Of a stretch of DNA of 64,000 bases, positions 1-11,230 are shown one piece after another (the stretch's first letter is position 1; every line of letters begins with the position of its first letter). A program made the translations under genes and the position numbers. Source of the stretch: Cricetomys ansorgei (lineage: Eukaryota > Chordata > Mammalia > Rodentia > Nesomyidae); NCBI GenBank assembly GCA_026225945.1, contig JAMJFZ010000811.1, forward strand, positions 1,116,001 to 1,180,000, given 5' to 3'. The notes beneath the pieces are model-generated. The model saw only the letters and a program-made list of their open reading frames with translations. It ran no database searches and was not told where the DNA came from.

Positions 1-1140
1 GGTGGGAGGACTGGCTCTAGAATTAAGGTAAGAATGATGTTGCTGATGGGTAACATGGGGCACTGAGATCACCTCTAGGAGGCAGTGAGATGTGTGTTAA
101 TAAATTTAAAGCTGCGAGCTATGAGTTGGCTTCCTGATAGCAGGTATAGGAGGCGAGGCTTTGGGAGGGAAGCTGAGCTCACATGGGCCAGAGGGGACTT
201 TGTGACACATGAAGAGAAACGCCTGGGGATGTGGCAGAGGAGACTGCAGATCTCCTTTGAATGTGAGAAGACCTCTGAGAGGTCACAGGACATGGTTGAT
301 TGTCCTGGGCTCCACATTGGCAGCGGGGCAACTTGGTAACTGGAGAAGGAAACTAAGAATTGGCTTTCCTCACAAGACCAAAACCATGGGCTGATGAGTA
401 GGAGCAGCACTGACAGGACAATTTTACTGAGCATAAGATACAAGTCAGCTACTGAGATAGCAATTAAAAAGATATCCCGTAATATTCTGAGGCGCTCTGT
501 TCAATTTCTTGATCTCTGTGACTGTAGGATGAATTTGGCTTTTTTTCTCAGAACGTGCTCCCTGAGCCCAGCTCAACCCAATGCCTTCACTGAGGCTATT
601 GGCTTTCCTGTCCACCCCTCTCTCTAGCCATAAGGCTGTTGCAGAATCGGAAGCCTGATGCCCTCCCCCGCAAAAAAACAAAACAAAAAAAAAAAACCAA
701 AAACAACTGAACAACAATCAGTCATTGCTCAAGTTATACTTGCTGAAGGATTAACAAACAAAGACCCATATGCTGGGAAATGATGAAATGACCTGTTAGT
801 TTCCAACAGCAAGACTGTAATTCACCCCCTGTCTGAAACAATGTCTCTTTCTAATTTGGGTCGTTGGAGGCTTAGTTCCGCCGGGCGAGTGCAGAGAACC
901 TCTTCTCAGGGACCTGGACCAGGTCACTGTTTCTTTGGAAGAGTCTCTTGCCCACAAGAACCTACAGGCAAGTAAGGAGTGCAGAGAGTGGGAGAAATCT
1001 TCTTCTCCAGCAAAGAGCACACCAATTAGTTGTTCAACACCAAACGGGTGTCCCTGAAAACATGACAAGTAACCTCACACAGACTGAGTGGGTCATATTT
1101 AGGAATCTATATGCATGTATAGGAGTATATAATGCCCGTG
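1..1140. other. Intergenic, no gene seen
   Basis: No open frame here resembles a known protein, and no splice-flanked exon was recognised. There is a short A-rich run near 672-700. I see nothing else that can be named before the LINE-1 3' end that starts near 1150. Confidence 0.5.
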
Positions 1141-1149
1141 ATGGCAATT

Positions 1150-1275
1150 GGTGAAAACAGAGGCCATGAATTTGAAAGCGAGGAAGGAGGGGTATGTAGG
1201 AGAGTCTGGAGGGAGGAAGGGGAAGGGAGAGATGCTGTCATCATATTATAATAGCAAAAATAGAAAAAGAAAAAG
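1150..1275 (+). mobile_element. LINE-1 3' end fragment (rodent type)
   Basis: A purine-rich stretch with a gaggaaggaggggta block, then a 'ctggagggaggaaggggaaggg' type block, then 'atattataat' and an A-rich end. This order is the usual 3' terminus of rodent LINE-1 (Lx-type) copies. The same pattern recurs near 17000, 38000, 54700 and 58800. Subfamily not determined. Confidence 0.55.
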
Positions 1276-1404
1276 TCTGAAGCTTCCCGTCTGTCTTCAG
1301 AACTGTGTGAAGTGGTGAAGTCGGAGGACTTCCAAAACTCATTTGTCAGTTGCTCGTTTGTGACGCTGGTTAGTGATCCTCATGTGACTTTCTTTCCTTC
1401 TTCC

Positions 1405-1975
1405 TTTTATCTCCGGGAAATATTTTATTGACAGCCAAGAACATAGCCATAAGAGAGGGAAGCACACAGGACTGCAAACTGAAACCCAATAGCCAACAAG
1501 GGCCATTTGGGTCAGGAACACTGCACCCCGGGACCCTCACACTGTCCCACCAGCAGACACACGAGACTGGGCATCCGAGGGAGGGGGCAGTAGCTCTGGA
1601 GTCCCAGAGAGTGCGAGGACATGTGATGTCTCATTATGAGCCCCAGGGCAATGAGGTAAAATGCAACTGAGGATCATCATTGCCCGAGACCACCTCCTCC
1701 TCTCGGAGCCGACACCAGGCGGTGGACCGAACCACCGAGGATCTTGTCATCAGCTGCTGTCTTCTCATCCTTCATTTGTTCGGCACTGTAGACGAGCCGG
1801 TGCCATTGTGGGGACATCTCTCCTTCTCTTCCACAGGCTCCATGATTCACTCCACCTTGTCTGTGGGTTCAAGGACAATGTCAATCCCCTTTCCAGTCAA
1901 CACCTTCACTTTCATTAGCATCTTCCTCCCAGGTTGGGGCTGTGGGCGGCTACAGTGCTGCTTCACGGACCTTCT
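1405..1975 (-). pseudogene. Nedd8-ps: Nedd8 processed pseudogene
   Basis: The minus strand reads as an intronless copy of the mRNA for the ubiquitin-like protein NEDD8. The relic start codon is at 1921-1919 and the frame opens MLMKVKVLTGKGID, then reaches EPTDKVE. An in-frame TGA stands where NEDD8 has an Arg codon (KVER). EEKE follows, and then a frameshift. The frame resumes as [15 protein letters not shown] and ends in PRGGGGLGQ with a stop at 1679-1677. The relic frame is 245 bases against the 246 expected for 81 codons plus stop. A 3' UTR-like stretch follows to an AATAAA at about 1426-1431 (minus strand) and a degraded A-rich tail. No introns, a stop, a frameshift and a tail make this a retrocopy that cannot encode NEDD8. 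The parent sequence was recalled from memory, but the match over most of the frame is clear. Confidence 0.88.
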
Positions 1976-2540
1976 TTAATTACAAAGCACGGAGAGAACA
2001 CCTTGGAGGTCCACTCCCTGCACGAAGAATACATGAAGTGTGCAGCCCTGGTGTCATGTGGTGCTTTATAAACGTGCTTGATCCCTGCAGGCTTGTGCTA
2101 TGATCAGCCCTATTATATCCCTGGAACATCACAGGTCTTTTAGGTTCCAACGCCTATAGAGAGGTGGGGTTCTAGTAAACACACATGAGAGGGCCGTCAG
2201 GCATTTTAACTATGACTTTTGAGATATCTGTAAAGGTTAAGGATTGAGGGCGAAGGTACGTGCAAGACCCTTTACAGACAGGAACGACCTCTGCCGTTCA
2301 GCCTTCTCCTTGACTCTCTGCTGTCTTCCCTCCGCACTGGCTACTTTGGACTGAAATATTTCAGAGGCATATTGTGCATTGCTCTCTGTGTAATCGCTTT
2401 TCTCTTATTAATCGCTGTATGGTTCATTACTAACATTCAAGATCAAGCTTCCTGCAGATAAATGACTCATATTGTGTGTGTTATTCCTTACTGAAGTTTA
2501 TAGGGTTATCTCTCTGTCTCTCACTGTGTCTGTCTCTCTT
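1976..2540. other. Intergenic, no gene seen
   Basis: Unique-looking AT-moderate sequence between the Nedd8 relic and a B1 SINE. No coding or RNA gene was recognised. Confidence 0.5.
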
Positions 2541-2542
2541 TC

Positions 2543-2678
2543 AAAACTGGGTTTCTCTGGGTAGCTCTGGCTATCCTGGACTTCACTTTGTAGACCAGGC
2601 TGGCCTCAGACTTCAAGATTCTCCTGCCTTTGGCTCTGGTGTGTTGGGATTAAAGGTGTGAGCCACCTCTGCCTGGCA
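2543..2678 (-). mobile_element. B1 SINE
   Basis: The antisense B1 signature is plain: gggtttctctgggtagctc, then gtagaccaggctggcctca, then gttgggattaaaggtgtg and a gcctggca end. It is inserted about 275 bases upstream of the first olfactory receptor start codon. Confidence 0.85.
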
Positions 2679-2953
2679 GGATAATGTCTTTTATTTTTGA
2701 GTAATGGAGATAATTCTATGAGGATGTCACTCATTGGAGCATAGATCATCTTTCATTTTTGTGTGTTTCTTATTTATATATTCAAAGAAGACGGAAGGTG
2801 TGGAGCACAACAAAAGCTCACAGTGATACTTGGGACTTTTAATTTAATAAAAATTAAAGGAAATACATATCTTCTTCTTTGATATATATTGAAAATATAC
2901 ATTTCAATCCAGCTCTGTGGATTGTTGGTTTGGTACCTGCAGGGTACCTGGCT

Positions 2954-3898
2954 ATGACTACCTTAAACCACACTGTTGTAAGTCACACAGTCTTTCTCCT
3001 GCTGGGCATCCCTGGCCTAGAGGACCAGCACGTGTGGATTTCCATCCCCTTCTTCATTTCCTATGTCACTGCCCTGCTTGGGAACAGCCTGCTCATCTTC
3101 CTCATCCTCACAAGGCCTAGTCTCCACGGACCCATGTACCTCTTCCTCTGCATGCTGGCGGGGGCAGACATCGTCCTCTCCACATGCACAGTCCCCCAGG
3201 CCTTGGCCATCTTCTGGTTCCACGCTGGGGAGATCTCCCTGGTCAGTTGCATCACTCAGCTCTTCTTCATCCACTCCACCTTTGTCTCGGAGTCTGGCAT
3301 CCTGCTGGTGATGGCCTTTGATCGTTACATTGCTATCTGCTACCCCCTGAGGTACACCACTGTTCTCACGAACCCCCTGATTGGGAAAATTGGGGTGGCC
3401 ATCTTTCTGAGAAGTTATGGTACAGTTTTCCCTGTAATATTTCTTCTGAAACGATTGACTTTCTGCGAAAACAATATTATTCCCCATACGTATTGTCAAC
3501 ACATAGGCTTGGCTAAATATGCTTGTAATAACATCCAAGTGAACATCTGGTATGGGTTTTGTGTCCTAATGTTAACAGTGGTCTTAGATGTCATGTTAAT
3601 TTTTGTTTCCTACGTGCTGATCCTCCGTGCCATCTTCCGCATGCCTTCCCGGGATGCTCGCCACAAAGCCCTCAACACGTGTGTCTCCCATGTTTGCATT
3701 ATTATCCTCTTTTATGGGCCTGGGATCTTCACGACGCTTACTCAGAGGTTTGGGCGCCACATTCCACCTCATATCCACATCCTGCTGACCAATGTGTGCA
3801 TTCTGGCCCCACCCATGCTGAACCCCATCATTTATGGAATCAAGACCAAGCAAATCCAGGAGCAGGTGTTTCATGTCTTGTTTACAAAACACAAGTGA
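2954..3898 (+). CDS. Or52b4: Class I olfactory receptor, OR52B4-type
   Basis: Seven-transmembrane odorant receptor of 314 residues, encoded in one exon. It would sit in the cilia membrane of olfactory neurons and couple to G-olf. Motifs: sequon NHT at 5-7; the class I GIPGLE motif at 18-23; GN at 43-44 in TM1; LHGPMY at 57-62; the ectodomain Cys 99; MAFDRYIAIC at 120-129; KALNTC before TM6; PMLNPIIY at 287-294. The length is normal for the class. The frame is open upstream to 2879, but only through non-ATG codons, so the ATG at 2954 is the first usable start. From memory of human OR52B4 this is the closest match in the window, including a shared GRHIPP stretch and YGIKTKQIQEQV end. Its 5' half is almost identical to that of the next receptor (see findings). 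Upstream non-coding exons, usual for these genes, were not identified. Confidence 0.93.
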   Translation: MTTLNHTVVSHTVFLLLGIPGLEDQHVWISIPFFISYVTALLGNSLLIFLILTRPSLHGPMYLFLCMLAGADIVLSTCTVPQALAIFWFHAGEISLVSCITQLFFIHSTFVSESGILLVMAFDRYIAICYPLRYTTVLTNPLIGKIGVAIFLRSYGTVFPVIFLLKRLTFCENNIIPHTYCQHIGLAKYACNNIQVNIWYGFCVLMLTVVLDVMLIFVSYVLILRAIFRMPSRDARHKALNTCVSHVCIIILFYGPGIFTTLTQRFGRHIPPHIHILLTNVCILAPPMLNPIIYGIKTKQIQEQVFHVLFTKHK

Positions 3899-5395
3899 AT
3901 CTGGGTCAAAACTCAGTTGTTGGAATGTACCGTTGTCTGAAGAGTGGTCTTTGCATCTGGTGTGGGTCAGCTGACACGTTGACACAGTGAGTTCTGCATC
4001 TGGAGCAACCTCCTTGGGGAGGCTGTAGAACTTACGTCCTGGTTTTGTGAACAACCCATGAGATCGGTGCCATGTTCCCACACGTTGTACTGAAGAAAGC
4101 ATCTCCTGAGCAGCCCCTGGTGTGGGTGGGGTTGTTTCCACATGCCGTGTTCCCATGACAGTAACACGAGTCTTGGAACTAGATGAAATGAATGAGAACA
4201 CTCTGTTGCCTTTGAATTTGCTTCATGGAATTTCTCAAGCTCTGAGACATTTATGATATCCCTGGACCACGACATAGAGCATTCCGTTCCTTCATGTCCT
4301 TTATGCTAGTTAACTGACATCCTGGATCGGTGACTCCTGGGCTCTGCGGTTATTTCTTTTTACATTAAAACGTACTTAGACTGTGTACATGTCCATAAGT
4401 GTGGACTATATGTTATGTGGCTCACATCTGCAGAACAGCCTTGAGGTACTCGAGTCTGCTGGGTTCTTTTGAGAGAAGATGGCTGTGGTTCTTCAAGGGT
4501 TGTTCCCTGCTTGGAGAATGCTATGGAACTTAGGCTGTGTACCACAATGATTGCCTGAGGTGACGTTCACATTCTTCAGGTGTGCATTTGTATATTACCT
4601 GTGCACACCATCTCATGTGTTTCAAATTGTCTCTGGGGTATTGATAACACTTAATACATTGTAAATTCCATGTAAATATTCTATTCTGTATTGTTTAGGG
4701 GATAATGACAAGAATCAAGTGTCTGGGTATGTGTACCATAAAGACATTTTCCCCCTAAATATTTTCTATTTGTCTCTGATTGAATCCATTGATATTTCAT
4801 CTACAAATATGGAGGGCTGGCTGTGTACATAAATACATTTGTATATCTTGATTGTGTCTGCTGTGCTTAAAAATATGTAAACATTGTGGAAGGATGCTCA
4901 TGCTTTCTCTTCTTCATAGAGAACATTTTTAATACTATAGACATTTGGAAATAAGTTATAATTGAAATGCCCAAAGCTTTTGATATTTTTGCCTTTCTAT
5001 GCCCCTTTTGCCACTAGTAGTAAAACTGTGGAAAAGCCAGAAAAGAATTTGTCACCCAAGATGATGACTGAGAAGCTGAGGAAAGACTCTGTTTCAAAGT
5101 ACACTGCAATGTACTGAGCGCAGGTGCTAACAAAGATCAAGAGGAGGGGACTTCCCCAGCAAATAGCTCAAACAAGCTCAGGTTAGACAACACCTGCTGA
5201 ACACTAGTTAAAGCCTTTCAACACACAGGTGCTGTTCAACATGATGTTCAACACATAAATTATATGAAGCAAATTCCCTTTTTCCCTTTTGAGCCCAAAC
5301 TCTGTTTCTGGTTTTCAAATATTCAAGCAGAACACTAACAGAGTAAAATAGTTTAATTAAAAGTCCTCCTCCTCCTCCTCCTTATTTTTATTCTT
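3899..5395. other. Intergenic, no gene seen
   Basis: The 3' flank of the first receptor. Long open stretches over 3900-4275 on the minus strand show no family signature. From about 4600 on the DNA is AT-rich without recognisable repeats. A short (TCC)n run lies at about 5365-5382. Confidence 0.5.
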
Positions 5396-5397
5396 AT

Positions 5398-5536
5398 GTT
5401 TTTTGAGACAGGGCTTCTCATTTGTAACTCTGGTTGTTTTGAAACTTACTCTGTAGACCAGGTTAGCCTCGAACTCACAGAGACCTGCCTGCTTCTGCCT
5501 CTCATGTGTCGAGATTAAAGGCATGCTAAACATAGT
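5398..5536 (-). mobile_element. B1 SINE (diverged)
   Basis: Antisense B1: ttttgagacagggcttctc, ctctgtagaccaggttagcctcgaactcacagaga and gagattaaaggcatg. It carries several substitutions, so it is an older copy. Confidence 0.75.
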
Positions 5537-5543
5537 TATTAAT

Positions 5544-5702
5544 GGGGCTAGGGAGATGTGCTGCTCTTGCAGATCACTTGGGTTCAGTTCTCAGCACCCA
5601 TTTTGTACAGCAACTTCATGTAATTCTGACCTTCAAAGGCATCTGTTCACAATTGCACTTATCCTCACAGTCATGTACATAATTTAAAAATTAATAAAAA
5701 TC
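5544..5702 (+). mobile_element. B2/B3-family SINE
   Basis: Starts ggggctagggagatg, followed by cttgggttcagttctcagcaccc, and ends in an AT-rich tail with aataaaaat. This is the tRNA-derived head and body order of B2-type SINEs. Much of the middle is degraded. Confidence 0.65.
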
Positions 5703-6660
5703 AAATATAATAATTTTAAATTGTAAAACATGAAAGACATCATGAGATTAAAATGAAAACAATTATCCATATAATCAATATAAATATAAATAAAACACTT
5801 ATATATTCTATAATTATGTGTATGTATTCCAAATGAAAATTTTAACTGCTGAGGTTAGCAGTCACCTAACATTGCTTTATATGTCCTACCTGTAAAAAGA
5901 ATGTCATAAGCACTGAGACAGAAAAATTAGCTGTAAAAAGATGAGAAAACCTATACCATGGCAACACTAACAAACTGAAAGCCAATGTTGCCATATTAAT
6001 AAAATGAAAGTGAACTTTTGTTGTATAGTACTTGTCCCAGAAATGCAATATTTCATCCTGTAGTGAGGCTGTTAAAAGTCAGGCAATGAACAAACTTATA
6101 ATCTCAAGAAAGTCACAAGTCTCAGGAAGTACCCAAAACTAGCAAGATTTGCCAAAGTTCCAGCTAGGGTTATGTAAGGGGTAGCAACTACTAGGGAGCA
6201 GAGACTCTTCATTCTGTCAGGCTGCCTGCCAGTGAGGATGCAGCTTTTGTGAGTCATTATGCATACTGGGTTGGGTTTTTGGTGATGAATCTGTTTGTGT
6301 CCTTTATGCTCCTGGTAGTGACCCCATCTTACTAGTAACCTCACTAAACTGTTCATTTGCCAAGTTGGACTTTGGTGGAATCTTTTCTTTTGCCTGTCAT
6401 CAGTGACCTTCCTGTGGTGAGAAGATGCTTGTTCATGTCTTCCTGAAAGTCACCAAGCACTTCAGAAGAATCTCTATGAGTTCACGACTAGACTCATAAT
6501 AATTATGGTCCAGATTCTCCAGGGAGTCATCAGTCTTTAAAAATCTCTTCACTAAAGAGCACAGCCTTAAAATTCCATTAATATTGACAGTACTGAAAGG
6601 AAGAGTAATCAAACCCGATGTCACGGTGAAAAACTTTGATACATCACCTAATGAAAATCA
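5703..6660. other. Intergenic, unclassified
   Basis: AT-rich DNA to about 6080, then a stretch at about 6090-6440 that looks like an old interspersed repeat or LTR but which I cannot name. An open minus-strand frame at 6096-6356 has no protein-family features. Confidence 0.4.
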
Positions 6661-6805
6661 ACAGCACAATCACAACTTCCTCAAAATTTCATTTTCCTAA
6701 CAGAGGAGTAAAACTCCATCGTGTATCCATCCCTCATTTTCGTTATCTATTCATCTGTTGATTCGGGTTCCATTTCCTTGTTATTGTGAATAATACAGCG
6801 ACAGG
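6660..6805 (-). mobile_element. Old LINE-1 fragment
   Basis: The order tttcattttcctaac, then ttatctattcatctgttgatt, then ttgttattgtgaataatac is the antisense of an ancient mammalian LINE-1 3' region. A B1 element follows directly. Confidence 0.5.
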
Positions 6806-6817
6806 AAGTATTCAGGA

Positions 6818-7002
6818 GCTGAGTGGTGGTGGCACACGCCTTTAATCCCAGCCCTCAGAAGGTAGAGGCAGATGGATCTTTGTGAGTTCAAGGCCAGCCT
6901 GGTCTACAGCACAGCTTGGTCTACAGCATGAGTTCCAGGGCAGCCAGACTTACATCAGAGAAACGCTGTCTTGAAAAACCAAAAAAAAAAAAAAAAAAAA
7001 AG
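6818..7002 (+). mobile_element. B1 SINE with internal duplication and target-site repeats
   Basis: Sense B1: ggtggtggcacacgcctttaatcccagc, gaggcagatggatctttgtgagttcaaggccagcctggtctaca, and an A tail of about 21 bases. A short segment around 'tggtctacag' is duplicated near 6899-6928. A likely target-site duplication, (a)agtattcag / aaatattcag, flanks it at about 6807-6815 and 7014-7023. Confidence 0.85.
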
Positions 7003-7019
7003 AAAAGAAAAAGAAATAT

Positions 7020-7600
7020 TCAGAAAAATGGATGGATATGGAAGGTATTATACTAAATGAAATTACCCAGAGTCAGAAAAATCAAAACTTCAGATTCTGT
7101 ACTTATACAGATCCTAACTTTTACTGTTTGCATGTATGTAAATAACAGGCCATGAGAGTGGGTGTAGGCTACGAAACTAGATAGGTGACCATGGAAGGGT
7201 GTTGAGGGAAGAGCAGGGACATAGAAGTGGAAAGGATGGTCCAGGGACTGGGAGGAAAGAAAGCAACATAAACAAGTTTTCTTTACAGAGTGCCGTGGCT
7301 TCCAGTTTAGTTTTTGAAATAGGATTTCTGAGTGTGTCAGCGAGTGGGTCTCTGTCTATATCCATGGTCTGCGGCTTGCCTTGGGCTCTTTCCCTTACGT
7401 TTGTTCGCTTTGTCCTAGTTTGATGTGTTAGTTTTTGTTTTACCCTATTTTACCGTATTGTATTCTAATGAGAAACAGAAAGGTGGTGGGTCAGGATGGA
7501 AGGGGAGGTGGGAGGAACTCGGAGGAGGGGAGGGAGAGGAAACCACAATATGAGGAAAAACAAAACTATTTTCAATAAAAGGAAAAAAATAAACGAGAAA
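7020..7600 (+). mobile_element. LINE-1 3' region fragments
   Basis: attatactaaatgaaattacccagagtcag near 7047-7076 and a purine-rich block with ggtggtgggtcaggatgg through 7540, ending in an A-rich stretch, resemble LINE-1 3' UTR sequence. Ends and subfamily are uncertain. Confidence 0.45.
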
Positions 7601-10285
7601 AAAAATACCATAATGAAATCTAGTACTTTGTATGCTAATAAAGTAAATAAAAAAAATGTTTAACTCAAAACTTGAAAACAAAAAGAAAGTTAAGGATAAA
7701 GACTGGTTGTTCATTTACAGATGTAGTAGTTAGCCACTGTGTGGGCTCACTGAGGATGACAAGGAGGTGCTTGAACTGTTGACGGAGTGCAAACTCTGCC
7801 AGACCTCAGCAGAGGCATTTACCATGATGGACAGTGGACCATCCTGGACAGTGGAACCTCAAGCTCAGGTGTTTTTACTGATCCAGAACGCCTCAGGTGT
7901 TCTACTGATAGCACGTGCAGATCATTAGCAATCAAACATCCTCCACATAAATCCAACACCTGCAGACAATACAAAATGCCACGACCTAGGCAGCTCCTCA
8001 GCCAACAGTGAACAAAATAATTATTTTATACATAACTAAACAAAGTTTCACAACATACAGATAATGAAAATGTGGTGGGTATAGACAAGGGAATTTACTC
8101 AATTTTAAAGAAAAATGAAATTTGAAGGAAAATGAATGTATATCTCATTTTCATTCTAGGATATATTGAAGTCTTTGGCTATTGTTTTGTAGCTAGTCAG
8201 GGATCAACAGTCTTAGAGGCCATTAATGATGAAGCTTCTCCTTCATAATCCACTTTGGACCCCATCTCCCATCTTCATGGTGACACTAAAAAGAAAGCAT
8301 TGCGATTGCTCTTCCTTATGATTTTAAAATACTCTAAGAAAGGTGGAGATTTCAGTGCTTTGCTGAGGCCGTTTAAGGAAAATCGATTTCCTCCTGGTCA
8401 AAGGAGTTTCCACTCTGCGATCTACTCCCGGCGCCGAGATTGAAATCTGGCCTTCTGATCTGACCAAAGTTTAGAACTTTACATACCATAGACCCCCATT
8501 TAAGAATTAATCCCGTTGGGCCTGCCATTCACTCCCCAGGAAAACTGATTCATTAAAGACATGCTAATGAGATTGCACTTACACTTCCCAGAAGCCTCTG
8601 CCTTGACTCAGCTGCTTGCAGATCGTCACTTCCTGTCTGCTTTTTGGAGTTCTACCTCAGAAAGATTAACATTTTTCTTCTTCTCTTTCTTAGACCCTGG
8701 TGGGCCTTCTCACTCTCTTTTTGAAGCCTCCTACCTGTCGTATAGCTGCCATGGATCTGGTTGTTGAACGTCCTTGCGGAACCTGCCTGGTTCCTTGTAC
8801 CCTAACGCGAAACACAAGGCTATCCCTTCCTCTTAGCCTTCTGTCTCCTCCCAGAAGTTGCCGAGATTACAGCTTGTCAGGCTTGTTGTTTATTCTCAAT
8901 TTCTCATGGGCCCCAGCCTTATTTTTGACTTCATTTAAAAATTCTTTGGAGACATCAACTGAAATGTTTATTTATTAGAAAGAACACAGGTCTACATCTT
9001 CTCCAGAGATGGAGGAGAAGGTGCTGGTGTGGGCAGACTGTAATAACAATCACACAACAACAGCAACAGCAACAACGTGCTGTAATAATCACACTCTGTA
9101 TATCATGGAGGGAGTTTGGAAACACAGATCTAAATCTGCTCTCCCTGATGTGGTGGCTTCCCTTGGGGTCTTCAGGCAAGTGCACAAGAAACCTCTGCTC
9201 CCTCAATCATTGAGTCTTACGCGATTCGTATCATCCCATGCTATAAGAATTGCAGTGGAGGCAGCTGAGTAACTTATTGGTGTAGGGTGATTTTTCTTGG
9301 TGAAACAGGCATCTATCCCAACAAAGGCTAGAGCATGCTGGGTCTAAGGTAAGTGTCTGAGCATACGAGGGTGTTTTTCTGGAATTCCATAGGCAGAGAA
9401 AAGCATAGAATCATAACTGTAAGTGACTCTAGCACAAAGGACAAAGTGATGTCTGGAGGAGAAGGAGGGGTGGAAGCTTATTTGGATCTTATGTGCCCAG
9501 GATCACTGAGTTCTTCCTGAGCTCTGCTTAGGTTCTAGGCACCAACTACTGTAAAAATCCTGCCTCTTGTTTTCTCTCATTCAGTATTTTTATATTCTAG
9601 ATTCTGGAAGTACAAAATGAAAAACAAAATTCAAAAAGCAATTAAGATCAAGCTAGCTGAAAATCAATTAAAATAAGACTGCTGTTTTGTTATCTAAAAG
9701 CACTAAGCATCCTTTGACTCCCGGAAGCCTTTCCTGGCTCCTCTTCCTACTTGCATACAACTCTTGGTCTTTATTTACATCTCCTTCTCCTGCTGCTTCT
9801 GTCCAGGAGTGTGAAGTACATAGCTGGATTCAGCCCCTCTAGCATCTTCATACCTCTTTGAATTCTTGCCACTGTGTCTAGAGGTATGACTTCCCTCAGG
9901 GTACATATACCTTTAATCTTTTTGTGCTGTAGGTTGACTTGTGTTACCTGATGTCCTCAATAGGACTTGGGTCGAATCAGGTCCTCCAGTTTAGCAGACC
10001 AAAGTACCTTCCCCCTTGTGGTAATATAGACTTCTTATTGTACATTAATATGTTCAGTTAGCAAAATATTTCAATTAGCTATATAAAACTCCACCTGGCT
10101 GTAATATTTCTATCTCTTCAAAAATGCAAGCCATATCCTATTCAACTGTTCATATGATGTAGTTCCAGGCACAGCAGCAGTAAAAATAACCCCAAAGAAT
10201 TACTGTAAGCCTCTGGCATTACAAAAAATACCTTTGAATACAACGTGAGATTTCAGTTCTCTGTGAAGGGTCATCTACCTCAAGT
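7601..10285. other. Intergenic upstream of the second receptor
   Basis: No gene recognised. It includes a CAA-rich patch (about 9050-9076) and otherwise unique-looking DNA with old, unnameable repeat-like stretches near 8520-8900. Any upstream non-coding exon of the receptor at 10286 is not visible. Confidence 0.45.
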
Positions 10286-11230
10286 ATGGACACTGTAAAC
10301 CACACTGGTATTAGCTATACATCCTTCCATTTGCTGGGCATCCCTGGCCTAGAGGATCAGCATGTATGGATTTCCATCCCCTTCTTCATTTCCTATGTCA
10401 CTGCCCTGCTTGGGAACAGCCTGCTCATCTTCCTCATCCTCACAAGGCCTAGTCTCCACGGACTCATGTACCTCTTCCTCTGCATGCTGGCGGGGGCAGA
10501 CATTGTCCTCTCCACATGCACAGTCCCCCAGGCCTTGGCCATCTTCTGGTTCCACGCTGGGGAGATCTCCCTGGACCGTTGCATCACTCAGCTCTTCTTC
10601 ATCCACTCTACCTTCGCGTCGGAGTCCGGCATCCTGCTGGTGATGGCCTTTGACCGTTACATTGCCATCTGCTACCCCTTGAGGTACACCGCTGTTCTCA
10701 CAAACCCCCTGATTGGGAAAATTGGGGTGGCCATCTTTCTGAGAAGTTATGGTACCATTTTCCCTGTAATATTTCTTCTGAAAAGACTAACATTTTGCAG
10801 AACCAACATTCTTCCACATACAGCCTGTGAGCACACTGGCTTGTCCAAGTATGCTTGTAATGACCTTCAAGTAAATATCTGGTATGGATTTTTTGTTTTA
10901 ATGTCAACAGTAACTTTGGATGTTGCGCTAATATTTATTTCCTATATGCTGATTCTACCTGTTATCTTCTGCCTCCCATCTCAAGATGCTCGTTACAAAG
11001 CTCTTAATACTTGTGGGTCCCATGTCTGTGTCATCATACTCTTCTATGGGCCTGGGATCTTCTCAACCCTCACCCATCAGTTTGGATACCAGATCTCAAC
11101 TGATATCCATGTCCTGCTTGCCAATGTCTGTGTTCTGGCCCCACCCATGTTGAATCCCATCATCTATGGGGTTAAGACCAAACAGATCCGAGACCAAGTA
11201 ACTCAGGTCTTGTTTCAAAAAGTAATATGA
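10286..11230 (+). CDS. Class I olfactory receptor, OR52B4-like paralogue
   Basis: Single-exon odorant receptor of 314 residues, open from ATG to stop, with the sequon NHT at 5-7, GIPGLE at 18-23, MAFDRYIAIC at 120-129, KALNTC before TM6 and PMLNPIIY near 287-294. It has the same length as the receptor at 2954 and aligns to it without gaps. From the LLGIPG motif to about TM4 the two are almost the same at the DNA level. The 3' half is clearly diverged, for example HQFGYQISTDIH against QRFGRHIPPHIH. One oddity is that the near-invariant LHxPMY motif reads LHGLMY, with Pro 60 replaced by Leu. It probably arose by tandem duplication of an OR52B4-type gene, with later conversion of the 5' half. 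All other hallmark residues are present, so it is likely functional. Confidence 0.92.
   Translation: MDTVNHTGISYTSFHLLGIPGLEDQHVWISIPFFISYVTALLGNSLLIFLILTRPSLHGLMYLFLCMLAGADIVLSTCTVPQALAIFWFHAGEISLDRCITQLFFIHSTFASESGILLVMAFDRYIAICYPLRYTAVLTNPLIGKIGVAIFLRSYGTIFPVIFLLKRLTFCRTNILPHTACEHTGLSKYACNDLQVNIWYGFFVLMSTVTLDVALIFISYMLILPVIFCLPSQDARYKALNTCGSHVCVIILFYGPGIFSTLTHQFGYQISTDIHVLLANVCVLAPPMLNPIIYGVKTKQIRDQVTQVLFQKVI

Noticed and set aside
3017..3538. Minus-strand 173-codon frame inside the first receptor
   Set aside because: It is an antisense shadow of a GC-rich receptor gene. A similar shadow appears inside the other receptors at the matching place.
8520..8900. Possible LTR or old gene fragment
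   Set aside because: The region is pyrimidine-rich and open in places but shows no recognisable family and no clear ends.
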